From Pleodorina starrii (taxonomy: Eukaryota; Chlorophyta; Chlorophyceae; Chlamydomonadales; Volvocaceae): DNA of 64,000 nucleotides. The translations under genes were made by a program, and so were the position numbers. Where the stretch lies: assembly GCA_030267565.1 (NCBI GenBank), contig BRXU01000016.1, positions 250,501 through 314,500 of the forward strand. The letters run 5' to 3'. A model generated the notes under the pieces. That model saw only the letters and a list, made by a program, of their open reading frames with translations, was not told where the DNA came from and searched no databases. Positions 46,501 to 57,530 of the stretch are shown here, one piece after another; the first letter of the stretch is position 1; every line of letters begins with the position of its first letter.

Positions 46501-49293
46501 GCCCAGCCTCGACCCATGGGCCCACGCCCCCCCCTCGGCCCCCCCAACCCCAATCCAGGGTTTTCTGTCCATGTGTCGCGACATTGACGGCAGCTACTGC
46601 GGCTACCTGGCGGCCAAAGAGGAGCTCCTCAGCAGCATGACATCACCCGAGGTGGGTGAGGGTGTGGAGGGGTATAAAGAGAAATCGCAGCGGAGAAGGA
46701 GACGGCGTGAGTGAACGGACCCAGAACCCAGCAATACTTACCGAACATACGGGGGAGGGAGCGGGGGAGAGAGCTCAGGGGCGGATCAGGGACATGAGTC
46801 GTTTTTGATGCGGGCCAAAGCGGGCGTGCGGTGCGACGTGTTTGTGTGTGTATATGCTGGGGGATGTACGGCATGGAAGGCAACAGCGCGGGGTTGGCCT
46901 TCCACAAGGCGGCCCCGACGGTGCGGAACCAGCCCAGAGCCTTGAGACCCAACCACACACGAACCCTAAAACTTCCGAAACCCAACACCACCCCCCTCCC
47001 TCTCTCCCCCCTCGGCTTCTCCGCCCCCCCCCCCGAACCACCCCCTTATTCAGGATCACGTGTCTCTTCTCCGGATGACAGACTCGCAGCTGCCCGCCTG
47101 CTGGCTGCCGCTGCTGGCTCAGAAGCTGCACGACGCGCCCCTCAGCAAGTGGGTACCGGAACACGAATACGAAAGGAAGGAAAGAGACACCCCTCCGAGG
47201 CTGCGATTGTGTGGGGCGCTGGATGCTACAGCACTGCCCCCCTCCCTCCCGGTTTCGTCCTTGCATTACACTCATACGGAATCCCGGCATCACGGCTTCA
47301 GTCACGACCTGCCGCAGGCTACCGCCCGTGCGTTCTCTTCCCCGCTTCTGGTCCCCCGGCGGTGTGGTGCTGGTGGGGGATGCGGCGCACACCGTCACCC
47401 CCCTGCTGGGTCAGGGCCTCAACAGTGCACTAGAGGACTGCGAGCTGCTGGCGGGGGAGATGAGGGAGGCGGGGAGGAGCAAGGGCGAGGTGAGGCGGGG
47501 CAGGCGCGTCAGAGCGAGAGGGAAGGAGACCTGGGGACGCGCGTGTGTGTGTGCGTGCTTGTGTGTGTGCGTGCTTGTGTGCATTCGGGGGCTCGGGGTG
47601 GGAAACAGGCGAGGCCGGAAGGATGGGCATTGGAGGAGGAGGCGAGGGCGCGAGGCGTGTGGCGTGGCGGGGAGCGCGTTGGGGACCAGGGCAGGGCAGT
47701 TCACGCCAGGCAGTTCACGCCAGGTCTCCCTGGGGAATGGCAAATGGGTGGCTGAGCGGCACGGGGCCATGTCCGGGGCAGGCGGCCCCTCCTGCATGGC
47801 TGCGGGGCCCGCTGCCCTCAGGCCTCAGCCCACTCCGTCTCAGCCCATTACCCCGCCGCTCCCAGTCCCTTCTCCAGCACCTGCAAACACGCACGTGGGC
47901 CCTGATGGCTGCCCCCTTCCTTCCTCCCCTCCTCCCCTTCCTCCCGTCCCTTCCTCCCCTTCCTCCGTCCCCTCCCCCACTAATTGGTGGCTTGCTTGTC
48001 ACCAAGGACGCCCCTGGCACCATCGACGCGGCCCTCCGGCGCTTCAGCGACTCGCGGGCCCCCGATGTGAGGGCGCTGCTGGAGCTGGAGCTGCTGCTGG
48101 TGAGCTGAGTCAGGCAGGGCAGGCAGGGCAGTGAGAACGGACGCATCAGAGAGAGAGAGAGGGGATGGAGTGAAAAGACCTGAGGCCCCCGGAGATCTGG
48201 TGTGCGTGCACATGATCTGTAGGTCTCTCCGCGCTCCTCACATCTCCGTGTCCCCCGCCTCCGCCACCTCCCTGTCGCTCCCCCTCTCCCCCGCCGCCGC
48301 CCTCTCCCCCGCCTCCCCGCCCCGCCCCGCAGTGCTCCTCCCTGACCCCCATATCCGCTGCGCCCAAGCAGCTGCTGCCCCGCCTTCAGCTGCTGGCCCG
48401 CAAGTGGGCCATGTCGCAATACATCCGAATGCTACCGCTGGCCAGGGCCTTCGACACGGCAACCGCCAAAGCAGCAGCCAACCGCAGGAAACGGCGGGCG
48501 CAGCAGCAGCAACAGCAGCAGCAGCAGCATGCAGGGGAGAAGGGCCAGGGGGGACACACGATCCGCAGCGGGACCAGCGGCAGCAGCGGCAGCGGCAGCG
48601 GCAGCGGGGGTGGCGGTGGCAGCCGGAGGAGCGATCGCGGAGCCCAAGTTGAAAGGGGCGGTCGGATGGCGGTGGAGGCGGCAGCGGAGGTCGTCGCAGA
48701 GGGGGCGGCTGCCGCGGAGGCGGCCGCGGCAGCGGATGCGGATGTGTTGGCGGTGCAGCTGGACACGACCTACGTGCGGTGAGGGGTGCGGGGGGGTGTG
48801 GTGGGTGGGGGTGAAGGTGTTCGGGTGGGTGGCAGGGGTGGGTGTTTTACTGTACCTTCGCAGCACAGCACAGCACAGGGGACTCGACGGAAGAGCGGGC
48901 GCTAGTGAGTTGAATACCCGTTGGGGCAATGGTGTCATGAAGCAAGGGCGCAAGCCTGAAGACCTTGCGGAACGGCCGAGCAGAAAGGTGCACCCAGACG
49001 TATACCCAGGAAATAAAAAACAGCCGACCCGTGGGTCGCTCGGCCCTTCGCCCTTCGCCTGTCGCGGACGTTTGCACTGCACTGCCTTCCACTGCCTTCC
49101 ACTGCACTTCCCTCCTTGCTTGACGTGCAGGTCACCGCCCATGTACGAGCTGCTGCGGGGGCACATGTCCTACCGACAGATGCTCGTACGGGTGTACGGC
49201 ATGGCGGCGCTCGGCACGGGCGCCAGCGCTGCGCTGCTGTACGGCCTGATTGCGGCGGCCGGGGCCCTGGCCGGGCGTGTGCTGGCAGGGTAG
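31548..49293 (+). CDS. KMO: Kynurenine 3-monooxygenase-like FAD enzyme, copy B
   Basis: Tandem paralogue of the preceding gene with the same 11-exon plan and identical phases: 31548-31785, 31937-32020, 32323-32454, 32899-33308, 33499-33657, 46559-46651, 47054-47148, 47318-47489, 48007-48099, 48333-48778, 49131-49293; 694 residues. The flavin motifs are intact: GAGPAG (about 64-69), GADGSSSTLR (about 265-274) and GDAAHTVTPLLGQGLN (about 424-439). The C-terminal hydrophobic helix is nearly identical to copy A. No frameshift or premature stop is seen in the model, so it is not an obvious pseudogene. Its intron 5 is about 12.9 kb and almost entirely minisatellite. Exons 2, 3 and 11 are almost identical to copy A, while exons 1, 5, 7 and 10 have diverged. 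The start is uncertain: no upstream exon equivalent to the longer N-terminus of A was found. Confidence 0.75.
33747..46525. repeat. 12.8-kb minisatellite, 19-bp unit CAGCCTCGACCCATGGGCC
   Basis: About 670 tandem units fill intron 5 of monooxygenase B. Common variants are CGGCCC, CGATCC, CGGGCC, ATGGGGCC, CATCGG and CTTGACC, plus 18-bp units (CTCGACCATGGG). The left edge (to about 35160) and a stretch near 46250 are rich in the ATGGGGCC variant. Each unit contains the overlapping palindromes CCCATGGG and TGGGCCCA. The unit has no stop codon in any of six frames and its length is not a multiple of three, so every frame translates into 19-residue repeats (MGPASTHGPSLDPWAQPRP in one, MGRGWAHGSRLGPWVEAGP in the opposite). 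Higher-order duplications are visible. Confidence 0.97.
46672..46750 (-). repeat. Copy of dispersed intron-end element (reverse)
   Basis: Reverse-complement copy of the 26634-26712 element, starting 20 bases inside intron 6 of monooxygenase B. It ends ...CTTACCGAACATAC, mirroring GTATGTTCGGTAAG. Confidence 0.75.
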
Positions 49294-50697
49294 CATGTAC
49301 GGCGAGTGAGCCCAGGCATCCGGGATATATTTCGCCTCCTTGATTGCATTGTGCATTCCCTGCCTGGTGCCTGCTGCAACGCAACCGTGAGGCTGCCTGA
49401 AACTAACGCTGACCGTGCAGCTGCCTGTATGAATGACATCGTTTTACAATGGATTCCAATTTCCAAGACGATCGCCCGGGGATATGATGCTGCCCGGCTG
49501 TGCTGGCTGCGCCGCGCGCCTTGGGCTACCGCGACTTCACATGTCAGCAGCCGGCTGGCCCGCTGGCTCTAATCCTTCCGGTGGGGTTCTGGAGCTTACT
49601 GAAACAACCACAACAACAATCTGCCAGCGTGAGAAGCGCATGCGTGGTCGGAGCAGGGCCTGTGAAGCAGGCGCCAGGCCGCAGACTTGAAAGCTTCTTC
49701 TAGCTTGTTGTTGTTGTTATAGTGGGCTTCAGCAGACCCTCTGTTCTGGGTGTTTGAACGGGCGGAGGAGGTCAACGAACAGCACCATGGCGCGTTTCGG
49801 AGCTACCTGTGACATTGGGCTCCTGCGGTAGCAGTGCCTGCAGGCATATGCAGTTAGCAGGGTTCCAGCACGCGGTTGTTTTTGCTGATGTTCGTGCCAC
49901 TGGATAGCAGCTGCTACATTTGACGTAAAGCGACTCGGGCAGCAGTCCCGCGCAAGTGCGCGACGTTTCGCAGCGCGGGCATCGGGCATGTCGGTGCGGC
50001 GAGCAACGGAAAAGGGGTGTGCTTTGAGGATGTGGGACCAACTTATCGCCTGTGTCATTGTTGATGATAGGGTTTGACGTGCTTTCGCAGCGCTGAAGCT
50101 TACGCCATCATGCGCGGTGTGAATGGGGGGGAACAACCCCGCCGAAATGTACAACAGATTATCCCGGCCTACGTACTGCAGGATTGAATTGGACGAGGGC
50201 GACTGACGGCGGACCACTGCGTCAAGGCTCAATGGTCAAGACAATTTCTTTGAGCGGCCGCTGAGCTTTGCTGTTTGGGTGTTCGCTCCATGGCTCCGTG
50301 GTTCTGGCCTTGAAACCCGGACAGTCAAAGGCTACGTTGGCGACTGACGCATCCTTTATTTTTATATACGAACGAAGATTATTTGCTTCTGCGTGGCAGC
50401 GTGACTTCCATTTCTGGAAACGGTTGGCCGACCAAGAAGAAACATGCTTAAGAACGGGCGCTATTCAGCTGTTCGCGGGAAAGGTGCGGGCTATCGTGGA
50501 ATTGCACTGCTGCAGCTTCAATTAGAATTTTGCAAACACTCGCGCTGCGTCGACCTGTCGACCCATTTGGAACTAGGGCTGATGTCAAACGTTGCGGTCG
50601 GCCATTGCGGTAAGCTACGCACCCGCTTACCTTGCCGACAGGTGTGGCTGGCTGTCGTCGGCTCTGGCTGTCGCCGGCGGTGGGACGTCCCGCTGGC
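49294..50697 (+). other. Intergenic region before the phosphoesterase
   Basis: About 1.4 kb of lower-GC sequence holding the 3' region of monooxygenase B and the upstream region of the phosphoesterase. A 5' exon of the latter could be hidden here, for example ahead of the possible acceptor near 50638. No other feature was recognised. Confidence 0.45.
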
Positions 50698-53600
50698 ATG
50701 ATACAGCGCCACATCGCGATGCAGGCAGCCCCGGGCTCGGTGCTTCCCGAGCTGAGCACCGCCAGGTGGGCCCCGAACATGGCGCAGCTGGAAGCCTCCA
50801 TGGCAAGCGGGCGCAGCGCCCCTCCCCTTCCCACACACACACACTCTGCCAGTTTTCTTCCCTCTTCGACCCCCACCCCACCCACATATACTCCACCACA
50901 ACCCCCCACCTGCGCCCTTGCCCCCCGTTTTCCACCCCCAGCCTCTCCGATCCTTGGCAGCTTGCCATCATGGGCGACCTGCACCTGGCTCCGGAGCAGA
51001 TGCGGCTGTTCGAGGCGGCCCGGGAGCACCTGCGGACAGCCATGGCGGGGGAGCAGGGCGGCCGAGAGCCCGGCCCAGGTGTGGCACACAGCTGGATCTG
51101 ATAGGACCCTATCTGATCTGATCTGGGTCGGCGCTCAGCGGGTCCGGATGGGGGCCTGAACCCTACCCTACAAAGGCGAGGGCTATCTCGGCGCGGCGGC
51201 GGTGTTGCGCAGCCGCCCACCGACCGAGGGACCACTCCCACTGCTGCACGGCGCAGCCGCCCGCACCACAGCGCACGCCCATCGCGGCACTCCACCTTAC
51301 ACGGAAGCCAATGCAGCCCGCCTGACATCCGCCTGTTCTGCACGTTGCCCACGCCGCCTCCTCCTCTCCATCGCTGCGGTTTCGTATTCACTCCTCCGCA
51401 TCGTGCTTTCACACGTTGGGCGATGTGGGTCGCTCCCCATTCCACCGCCCACACTTGATGTTATCGTTATAGCCACCACACACCAGATACCATACGTGGG
51501 TGCTGCAATGCCGCTCCGCAGGCGCCCGCGTGGTCCAGCTGGGCGATCTGGGTCACGGCAAGCACCAGTCGGGGTCGCGCAAGTGCTTTGAATTCGCCAG
51601 GTGGGCGGGTGGGTGGGTGGGTCCTATGGTGGGTGGCTCCTATGGTGAGTGAGTGGGGCTCATCCCCTATGGTACACCAGCCGTTGGTCGGAGGATGTGT
51701 GGTTGTTGTCACAGTGGGGGATCCAGACTCGTCTTGAAGAGTGGAGAGCCAAGGGGCTATCCAGCGGGCCGTGCGTGCACTGCCCGAGTGTGCCTTCCCG
51801 CGCTGCCATGCACTGCGGCTCGTACTGCAGGCAGTTCCTGGATGGTTTCGGAGTGCCGTATGCGCTGGTCACCGGCAACCACGACCTGGAGGGCGACGAG
51901 TTTGAGACGGACGAGGAGAACCTGGAGGCGTGGAGCGAGGTGCGGATGTGTGTCCGGGGTTGGGCCCAGCGACACCCCTCCCATGCCCTGCCCTGCAGTG
52001 CACGGCCAGCTGGCTCGTTTGGACTTCGGACGGTCTGGCGCACACCGCAACGACCACCAGCACCCTTCCCCTGCCCTCGCCTCCTCTCCCTCCACATCTA
52101 GACCGTTTTCTGTACCGTTCTGTACTCTTCTACTCTCCCACTCTTCCACTCTCCCTCCCTCCCCGTCCTCTCCCCCCTCACTCCCTGAACCCCCTCACCC
52201 CGCCTCCCCCGCCCTTTACCCCTCAGGTGTTCCGCCAGCCGCACTACTGGGCCGCCGATCTGGGTCCCGCCCGCCTGGTGGGTCTGTCCACAGTGCGCTA
52301 CCGCTCCAACACCCACTCCCACCACGAGGTCTTCATCTCCGACGACCAGCTCACCTGGCTGGAGGCCCAGCTGGCGGACAACCCGACCACGCCCTTCATC
52401 GTGCTCACACACGCGCCGCCCATGGGCTGCGGACTCAAGGTGAAGGCGCGACGCGACAACCTACCCCCGTTGCTCCCCTTCCCTCCCCTCCCCTCCCGTC
52501 ACCTCCCTACCCGCATTGCGCTCGGACAGATCCTGCCTCTCCCCTCCTCCCATGTCCCTTAATCGGGGTCAGGTTACATACATGACTCCATGATTATCGA
52601 CGGTTGGACTACGGTATCTCTTGGTTGATGCAAACAGTTTCGTTAATTTTCGCAACGCACTCTTACAACCCCGCGGTCCGCCTCCCTCCCTCCCTCCCTC
52701 CCTCCCTGCCTCCCTCCCTCCCTCCCTCCCTCCCTGCCTCCCTCCCTCCCTCCCTCCCTCCCTCCCTGCCTCCCTCCCTCAGGTGATCCAGGAGGTGCAC
52801 ATCAAGAACCGCTGCGCCTGGCTCAACCACTCGGCCAACCCGCGAGCCTTCATGGACATCCTGGCCCGCCACCGCAACGTCAAGCTCTGGTTCTCGGGCC
52901 ACTTCCACCTCTCACACAACTACCCCGACTCGATCTCGACGGTGGGCGGTGCGGCGTTCGTACAGGTACGGCATGGCAAGGGGTAGAAGGGGCGGGCGGG
53001 GAGCTGGGTGGGTGGGGCCGGTCCGGCACCTGGACCTGGCGACTTGGCTTTCAGACCGGAAACAAGCTCCCATGAGTAGGGATTGTGGAGTTGTCTCGCA
53101 TCCCTCATCTTGGGGTGTGAATTGTACCCAGGGGATAAGCCCAGCCCCGCCGCTCCACCTCGCGGCGGGCGTCGCCGGGCTGCCTGCCGTTTCGTTATCC
53201 CACTTACGCGCTTCCGAGAACAGAATGCAGTGATGTTTGCTTCGGCTCCGAAACCTGACCGACCCTCCATCCTCGGTCCGGGCAGGTGGGCGTCATCGGC
53301 GAGTGCAACCGCGATGGCTTGCGGCAGGTGAGCCGCCTGAGCGAGCGAGCAAGCGACCCCTGGGTCACTGAAGGCATCAGGGAGCGACCCGTGGGTCAGT
53401 CGCCCCAGTAAGCGACCGACCCATGGGTCACTACGGGCCTGAGGGCGTGACACCCCTTGGAAAGCGACCCGGGGGTCGGGCAACGGAACAGGCCGCCGGA
53501 AGGGAACATCCGGCGTGCGCGCACGGGGATGCCACGCCCCGCCGCCCTTGTCCCTCCTAGGGTATTTCCCCCGGCTGCTTATCCATTTCATTGCTATTTT

Positions 53601-55589
53601 GCGACAGACGCGACATGAGCCAACACCTCCTCTGTTTCGAGCGCCCGCCCACGCATTCCTTTGCAGCGAGACCGAACTGCTTCTCTCCCTTGCTTGTCGA
53701 GATTATGAGGGCGGGACCGAGCTGCCTCTCTCTCTCTCTCCCTCCCCTCCCCCCCTCAGTCCCGGCTGCTCCGCGGCGGCCCCGAGGGCTACCAGCTGTT
53801 CACGGTGGACCACGACGGCGGGGCGCTGCGGCTGGACATGGAGGCCAAGTGGGACGAGCAGGCGCCCCCCGTACCTGTCGTACCGGAGGACGAGCTGCTG
53901 TGCGACCCCGACGCGGGCTGGCTGTGCTCGCAGATGGACTGCAAGGCGAGGAGGGGAGGGGGGGAAAGAGGAGGGGGAGAGGAAGGGGTCGAGGAGGAGG
54001 AGGGTGCTCCGCTCAGGTCCTTCGGCCCCCGCCCCCATCAGTCCTGTTAAGAGTCCGCTCACCGTATTGCTTACCAGGTCTCTTTTTCTCCCTCCTCCCC
54101 AGGAGTGCCGAACTGCCAATTTCGCATTGCACTTGTTATGAATGTTGAAACTCTGCCCCTATCCCCCAAACTCGCAGATGGGCGACAACAGCAGCGGCTT
54201 CATCACCTGGTGGGTGGGTGGCTGGCTGGCTGGGGCTAGGGCTGGGATAGCGGGGGTTGGGTGACTGGCTGGCCGGCTGGCCGGCTGGGCTGGTGTGGTG
54301 GGAAAGCCGAGGCTGAGGTTGCCTGGCGGTGGTGTCGGGCTGGCTAGCTGGTGGCGGGTGGTATGTGGGGCCCGGGCGGCGGCCGAAGCCACCTCCGTCA
54401 TTTCGTTGCGTTCTCTTTGACCCCTCTCCGGGCCTCTCTCTTCTCATCGCGCTTTACCGCTTCCCCTGCCCAACTGCAGGTACCCGGTCGGCTCCGAAAC
54501 CATCCTGGCGCTGCAGGCGGGCGGCCTTCTCATCGAATACGGTACGTCGTACATGGCTGCAAGCGGAGCCCCGGGAGCTGATGGGGGGTTGCGGAGGGCG
54601 CCCTGACCCTGTCTCCGTCCGCCACACGGTTTCGGGAAACCTCTCGAGATCTGCGATCTGCAATCTGCTTCTCGCACCTGCAGCTCCGGATGCTCTCAAT
54701 TCCTTTCGCCCTGCAACCTCGACCCGCCTGCCCCCCGCCTGCCTCCCCAGCCCCTCCCCCTTCCCTCTCAGCCTCCCTCCCCGGGTTCCGGGTCCGTTAG
54801 CTAACGCCGTCTCAGTCCCTTCGCTGTGGTATCTTCTTTTTTACCCACCTCCCTCCCCCCTCTCCCTCCCCCTGCTCCCCCCTGCTCCCAGATATGTCCA
54901 GTGCCGCCCCCATCGGTCTGGTCACCCGCCTCCCCGAGGGCTGCAGCCTGGAGCTGCTGGGGGAGGACCGCCAGCCGGCGCAGCGGGAGGACGGAGCAGA
55001 TGTGGCGGAGGTGCTCGTGAGGGAGCCAAACGGTACGGTGGGGATGGGTTGGCTCCACGGATAGGGTAGGGTAGGATAGGCCGGAATTCGTGAACGGTGA
55101 GAGGAAGGGAGGGTCGCGGTCGGCGGTGGTGGTGGTGGTAAGGTGCACCGGTCGGGGGATTGCGGGCTGACGGGTCCTCGGGTGGGTGGGTGGGTGGGGT
55201 CTCCTGAGGTGCGTTGCTTGGCGGCACATTTGCTTGGCGGGAGACGGAGGCGGGTGAACGCATTTCATGCGCCCTGCCGCCGCCGCTCCCCGCCGCTTCT
55301 CTCCCCATCTCCTGCCTCCACCTGCGCCCCCCTTCCCATATCCCGCTCCCCACTTCCATGTTCCCTCCCCCTCCCCGCTGTTCCCCCCATATCCCGCTTT
55401 TCCCCCCCTTCTCTCTCTCTCTCTCTCTCTCTTCGTAAAGGTGACCTGCGCGAGGCCATCCCCCGCAACTCCTCCGGCGCCTTCTACCGCATCTACCAAC
55501 CCAACAAGTGGCGGCTCAAGCGCCAACAGCAGCAGCAGCAGGCGGAGGCAGCTGCGAAGGCGGCGCAGGAAGTGCTGGTTGCAGCGTAA
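50698..55589 (+). CDS. Calcineurin-like metallophosphoesterase
   Basis: A two-metal phosphoester hydrolase of the Metallophos family; the substrate is unknown. Twelve exons in phase: 50698-50765, 50942-51078, 51522-51600, 51831-51939, 52227-52439, 52783-52965, 53286-53327, 53760-53945, 54178-54209, 54480-54541, 54892-55032, 55441-55589; about 466 residues. The ordered metal-binding motifs are all present: GDLH (D35, H37), LGDLGHGK (D77), GNHD (N111, H112), THAP (H193) and GHFH (H242, H244). After the catalytic core come about 200 residues without a known domain (EGYQLFTVDHDGG, YPVGSETILALQAGG, AFYRIYQPNKWRLK) and a glutamine/alanine-rich end. The exon 8/9 intron seems to use a GC donor (GCGAGG). 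The start codon is tentative. It is not a typical purple acid phosphatase, since those carry a different motif set. Confidence 0.8.
52677..52781. repeat. (CTCC)n array
   Basis: About 25 CCTC units interrupted by regularly spaced CTGCC variants, forming the polypyrimidine tract directly before exon 6 of the phosphoesterase. Confidence 0.9.
53355..53477. repeat. Cluster of four GACCC-NN-GGGTC palindromic motifs
   Basis: Four 12-bp motifs at 53355-53366, 53386-53397, 53418-53429 (the perfect palindrome GACCCATGGGTC) and 53466-53477, in intron 7 of the phosphoesterase. The same motif recurs in other introns of the window. Confidence 0.8.
54783..54846 (+). repeat. Copy of dispersed intron-end element (forward)
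   Basis: GGGTTCCGGGTCCGTTAGC, CTAACGCCGTCTC and GGTATCTTCTTTTTTACCC, about 45 bases before exon 11 of the phosphoesterase. Confidence 0.75.
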
Positions 55590-57530
55590 ACGACCCTGGC
55601 GAGCGCATGGGGGGCGAGGCAGCACAGAGAGGGTGAGCCGGTGGGCCGCGCCGCGGTGCGCGGCGCTTTCGGTAGAGGGCCCAGGGAGGAAGGGAGGCTG
55701 AGGCGGCGTGTGGCGGCGCTTGCTGGCTCCGGCGGGGATTTCCTTCCGGGGGATGGGGGTGCGGCTCGCCTGGGCGAACGGGCCAGCCAATGGCGGCGGA
55801 GGCGGCGGAGGTACTGAGAGCAGCGACGCGACGAGTGTGGGAGGGCGGGAGGGCCCGGGCGCCGGCCGGGACCGGCCTTCGCCTCCGCGACTCTGGATGT
55901 CTGGAAGGTGCAACTTATTTGCCTCTCGTCTGTTCAGGAGATTTCGTGTGTTTAAGAGATGAGGGGCGAGGCGGGAAAGGGTGAGGGTGAGGGAGCGCGA
56001 GGGGGAGCGGAGAGGAGGCCCCTCCCTTCCCTCTGCCCCACAAGAGGTGCATGGTTTGCTGCGATGAGGAGCTGGGGAGTCGATCGTCGAGTCGATCCGA
56101 GTCGACGGCGTACCGGTACTCGGGACATGTGACGGCTTGTTGTTGTTTATGTATGGCTGAAGCAGTGTAAGTAGAAGAAAAGAGTGTGTATGCTGTTTGG
56201 GTTGTGCGCGTGGTGCATGTGAGCGTGTGATCTGGTGGATGGCTGCACCGGAGCAGACGGAGGGATGGAGGCGGGGTCGACGGGTCGGGGTGTGCAGCAA
56301 GCGGAAACGGCCGCTGATGGGTGGTTGCCTGCCCGCCTGCCGCCTGAAGAATCGAGAGCGTATCGTAACACTGTGAAGGTTTTTGAGTCCTCAAGAACGC
56401 GATTCATGCATTACAATAAGGCGAGAGTGGAGCGTGAGGGCCGAGCGCAGTTGAACGGGAGCTGAGCTGAGCTGCTGGAGGGGAGGAGAGGGCATACCGG
56501 TGATGAGTCCGCGTCGCGGCAGTGTCTTAATAAAACGACGGGCTGGTCACGTCTCGCGTGCCGTACTGATCTTTGTGTAAGGCGGACGACGATGGAAGGC
56601 GGAAGGGCGCCGTTTTCTTTGGTTGTTTGTTTCTTTGTCTGTCTGTTCGGATGCTGTGCGGTGCGTCGGAATTCTCGGAAAGGGAGGTGTGCCACTCCTG
56701 GCGATGTTCCTCCTGGTTCTGTGAACAGAGAGCGCGGGAGGAGAGGAGTCACACGTGCGGTCCTCCGGGGTGGTGATGGGGGTGGTGATGGGGGTGGAGG
56801 TGGGTGGTCGTGGTGGTACTGAAGTATGGTGTCCGGCCCCCTGCTGGGAAGCGCATTACCGTTGAGCTGGAAGTCACGCCAAACAGGCCGAATAGGACGT
56901 CGTGGAGTGGACTGGCACGCCGTCGTGTTTTGGGTTTCAAAGTTTGCTTGAGGGTAGGGATGGAGGGGCATACACGAGGCTCCAAAACCCCAACAATGCG
57001 GGTGCAGATACTTTCGTTTATTGCTGGCACGCATTGTCGTGGTTGTTCATCGATTGCTGGGGTGGCTCGGTTGCCAGAAAGCCTCGCTCCGACATGTCGG
57101 AAGCAGGGTGCGCCAGACCTTAGCGCCTTTCACCGCAGGCACCGCCGCGTTAAGTTTGAAGCGGTTGTGCACATGAGGGGAGGGTGATGCGTTTGCGCAC
57201 AGCAGGTATGATGGAGCCCAGCGGAGACCCCACGACTCTCCGGTTCATGACAGGTTTCGCCCCTAACTCGTAACCTCTAAATATCAATGGCATTAACAAA
57301 TGCCAAAATTATTGCGCGTTGTGACGTAATCCGAAAGGGCTGTACGGCAAGTTGGGGACCAGAGACTTTCGTGTAGACGACGCCAGCATGCGCCCAACAC
57401 GCTCATTTCCTACCATAACACACACAAGGACTACGCGTATCACAAACCATCTCATATTTCTTAAAGTGATCCCTCCTCAGCTTTGGTGACCTTCGTCCAA
57501 ACAAAAGTCTTGACGGCCAGGCCCAGCGCC
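55590..57530 (+). other. Phosphoesterase 3' region and upstream region of the zinc-finger gene
   Basis: About 1.9 kb between genes in the same orientation. It carries two TGTAA motifs and an AATAAA at about 56529. 57240-57480 is comparatively AT-rich and probably holds the next promoter. Open frames here lack recognisable domains. Confidence 0.5.
56166..56170 (+). terminator. Candidate poly(A) signal of the phosphoesterase
   Basis: TGTAA about 580 nt after the stop. A second TGTAA at 56576-56580 is the alternative. Confidence 0.4.

Noticed and set aside
33418..46584. Minus-strand open frame of about 4,388 codons (and two more of 4,306 and 3,964)
   Set aside because: The 19-bp unit has no stop in any of six frames, so long frames are forced. 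They run antisense through exons 5 and 6 of monooxygenase B and encode only the repeat.
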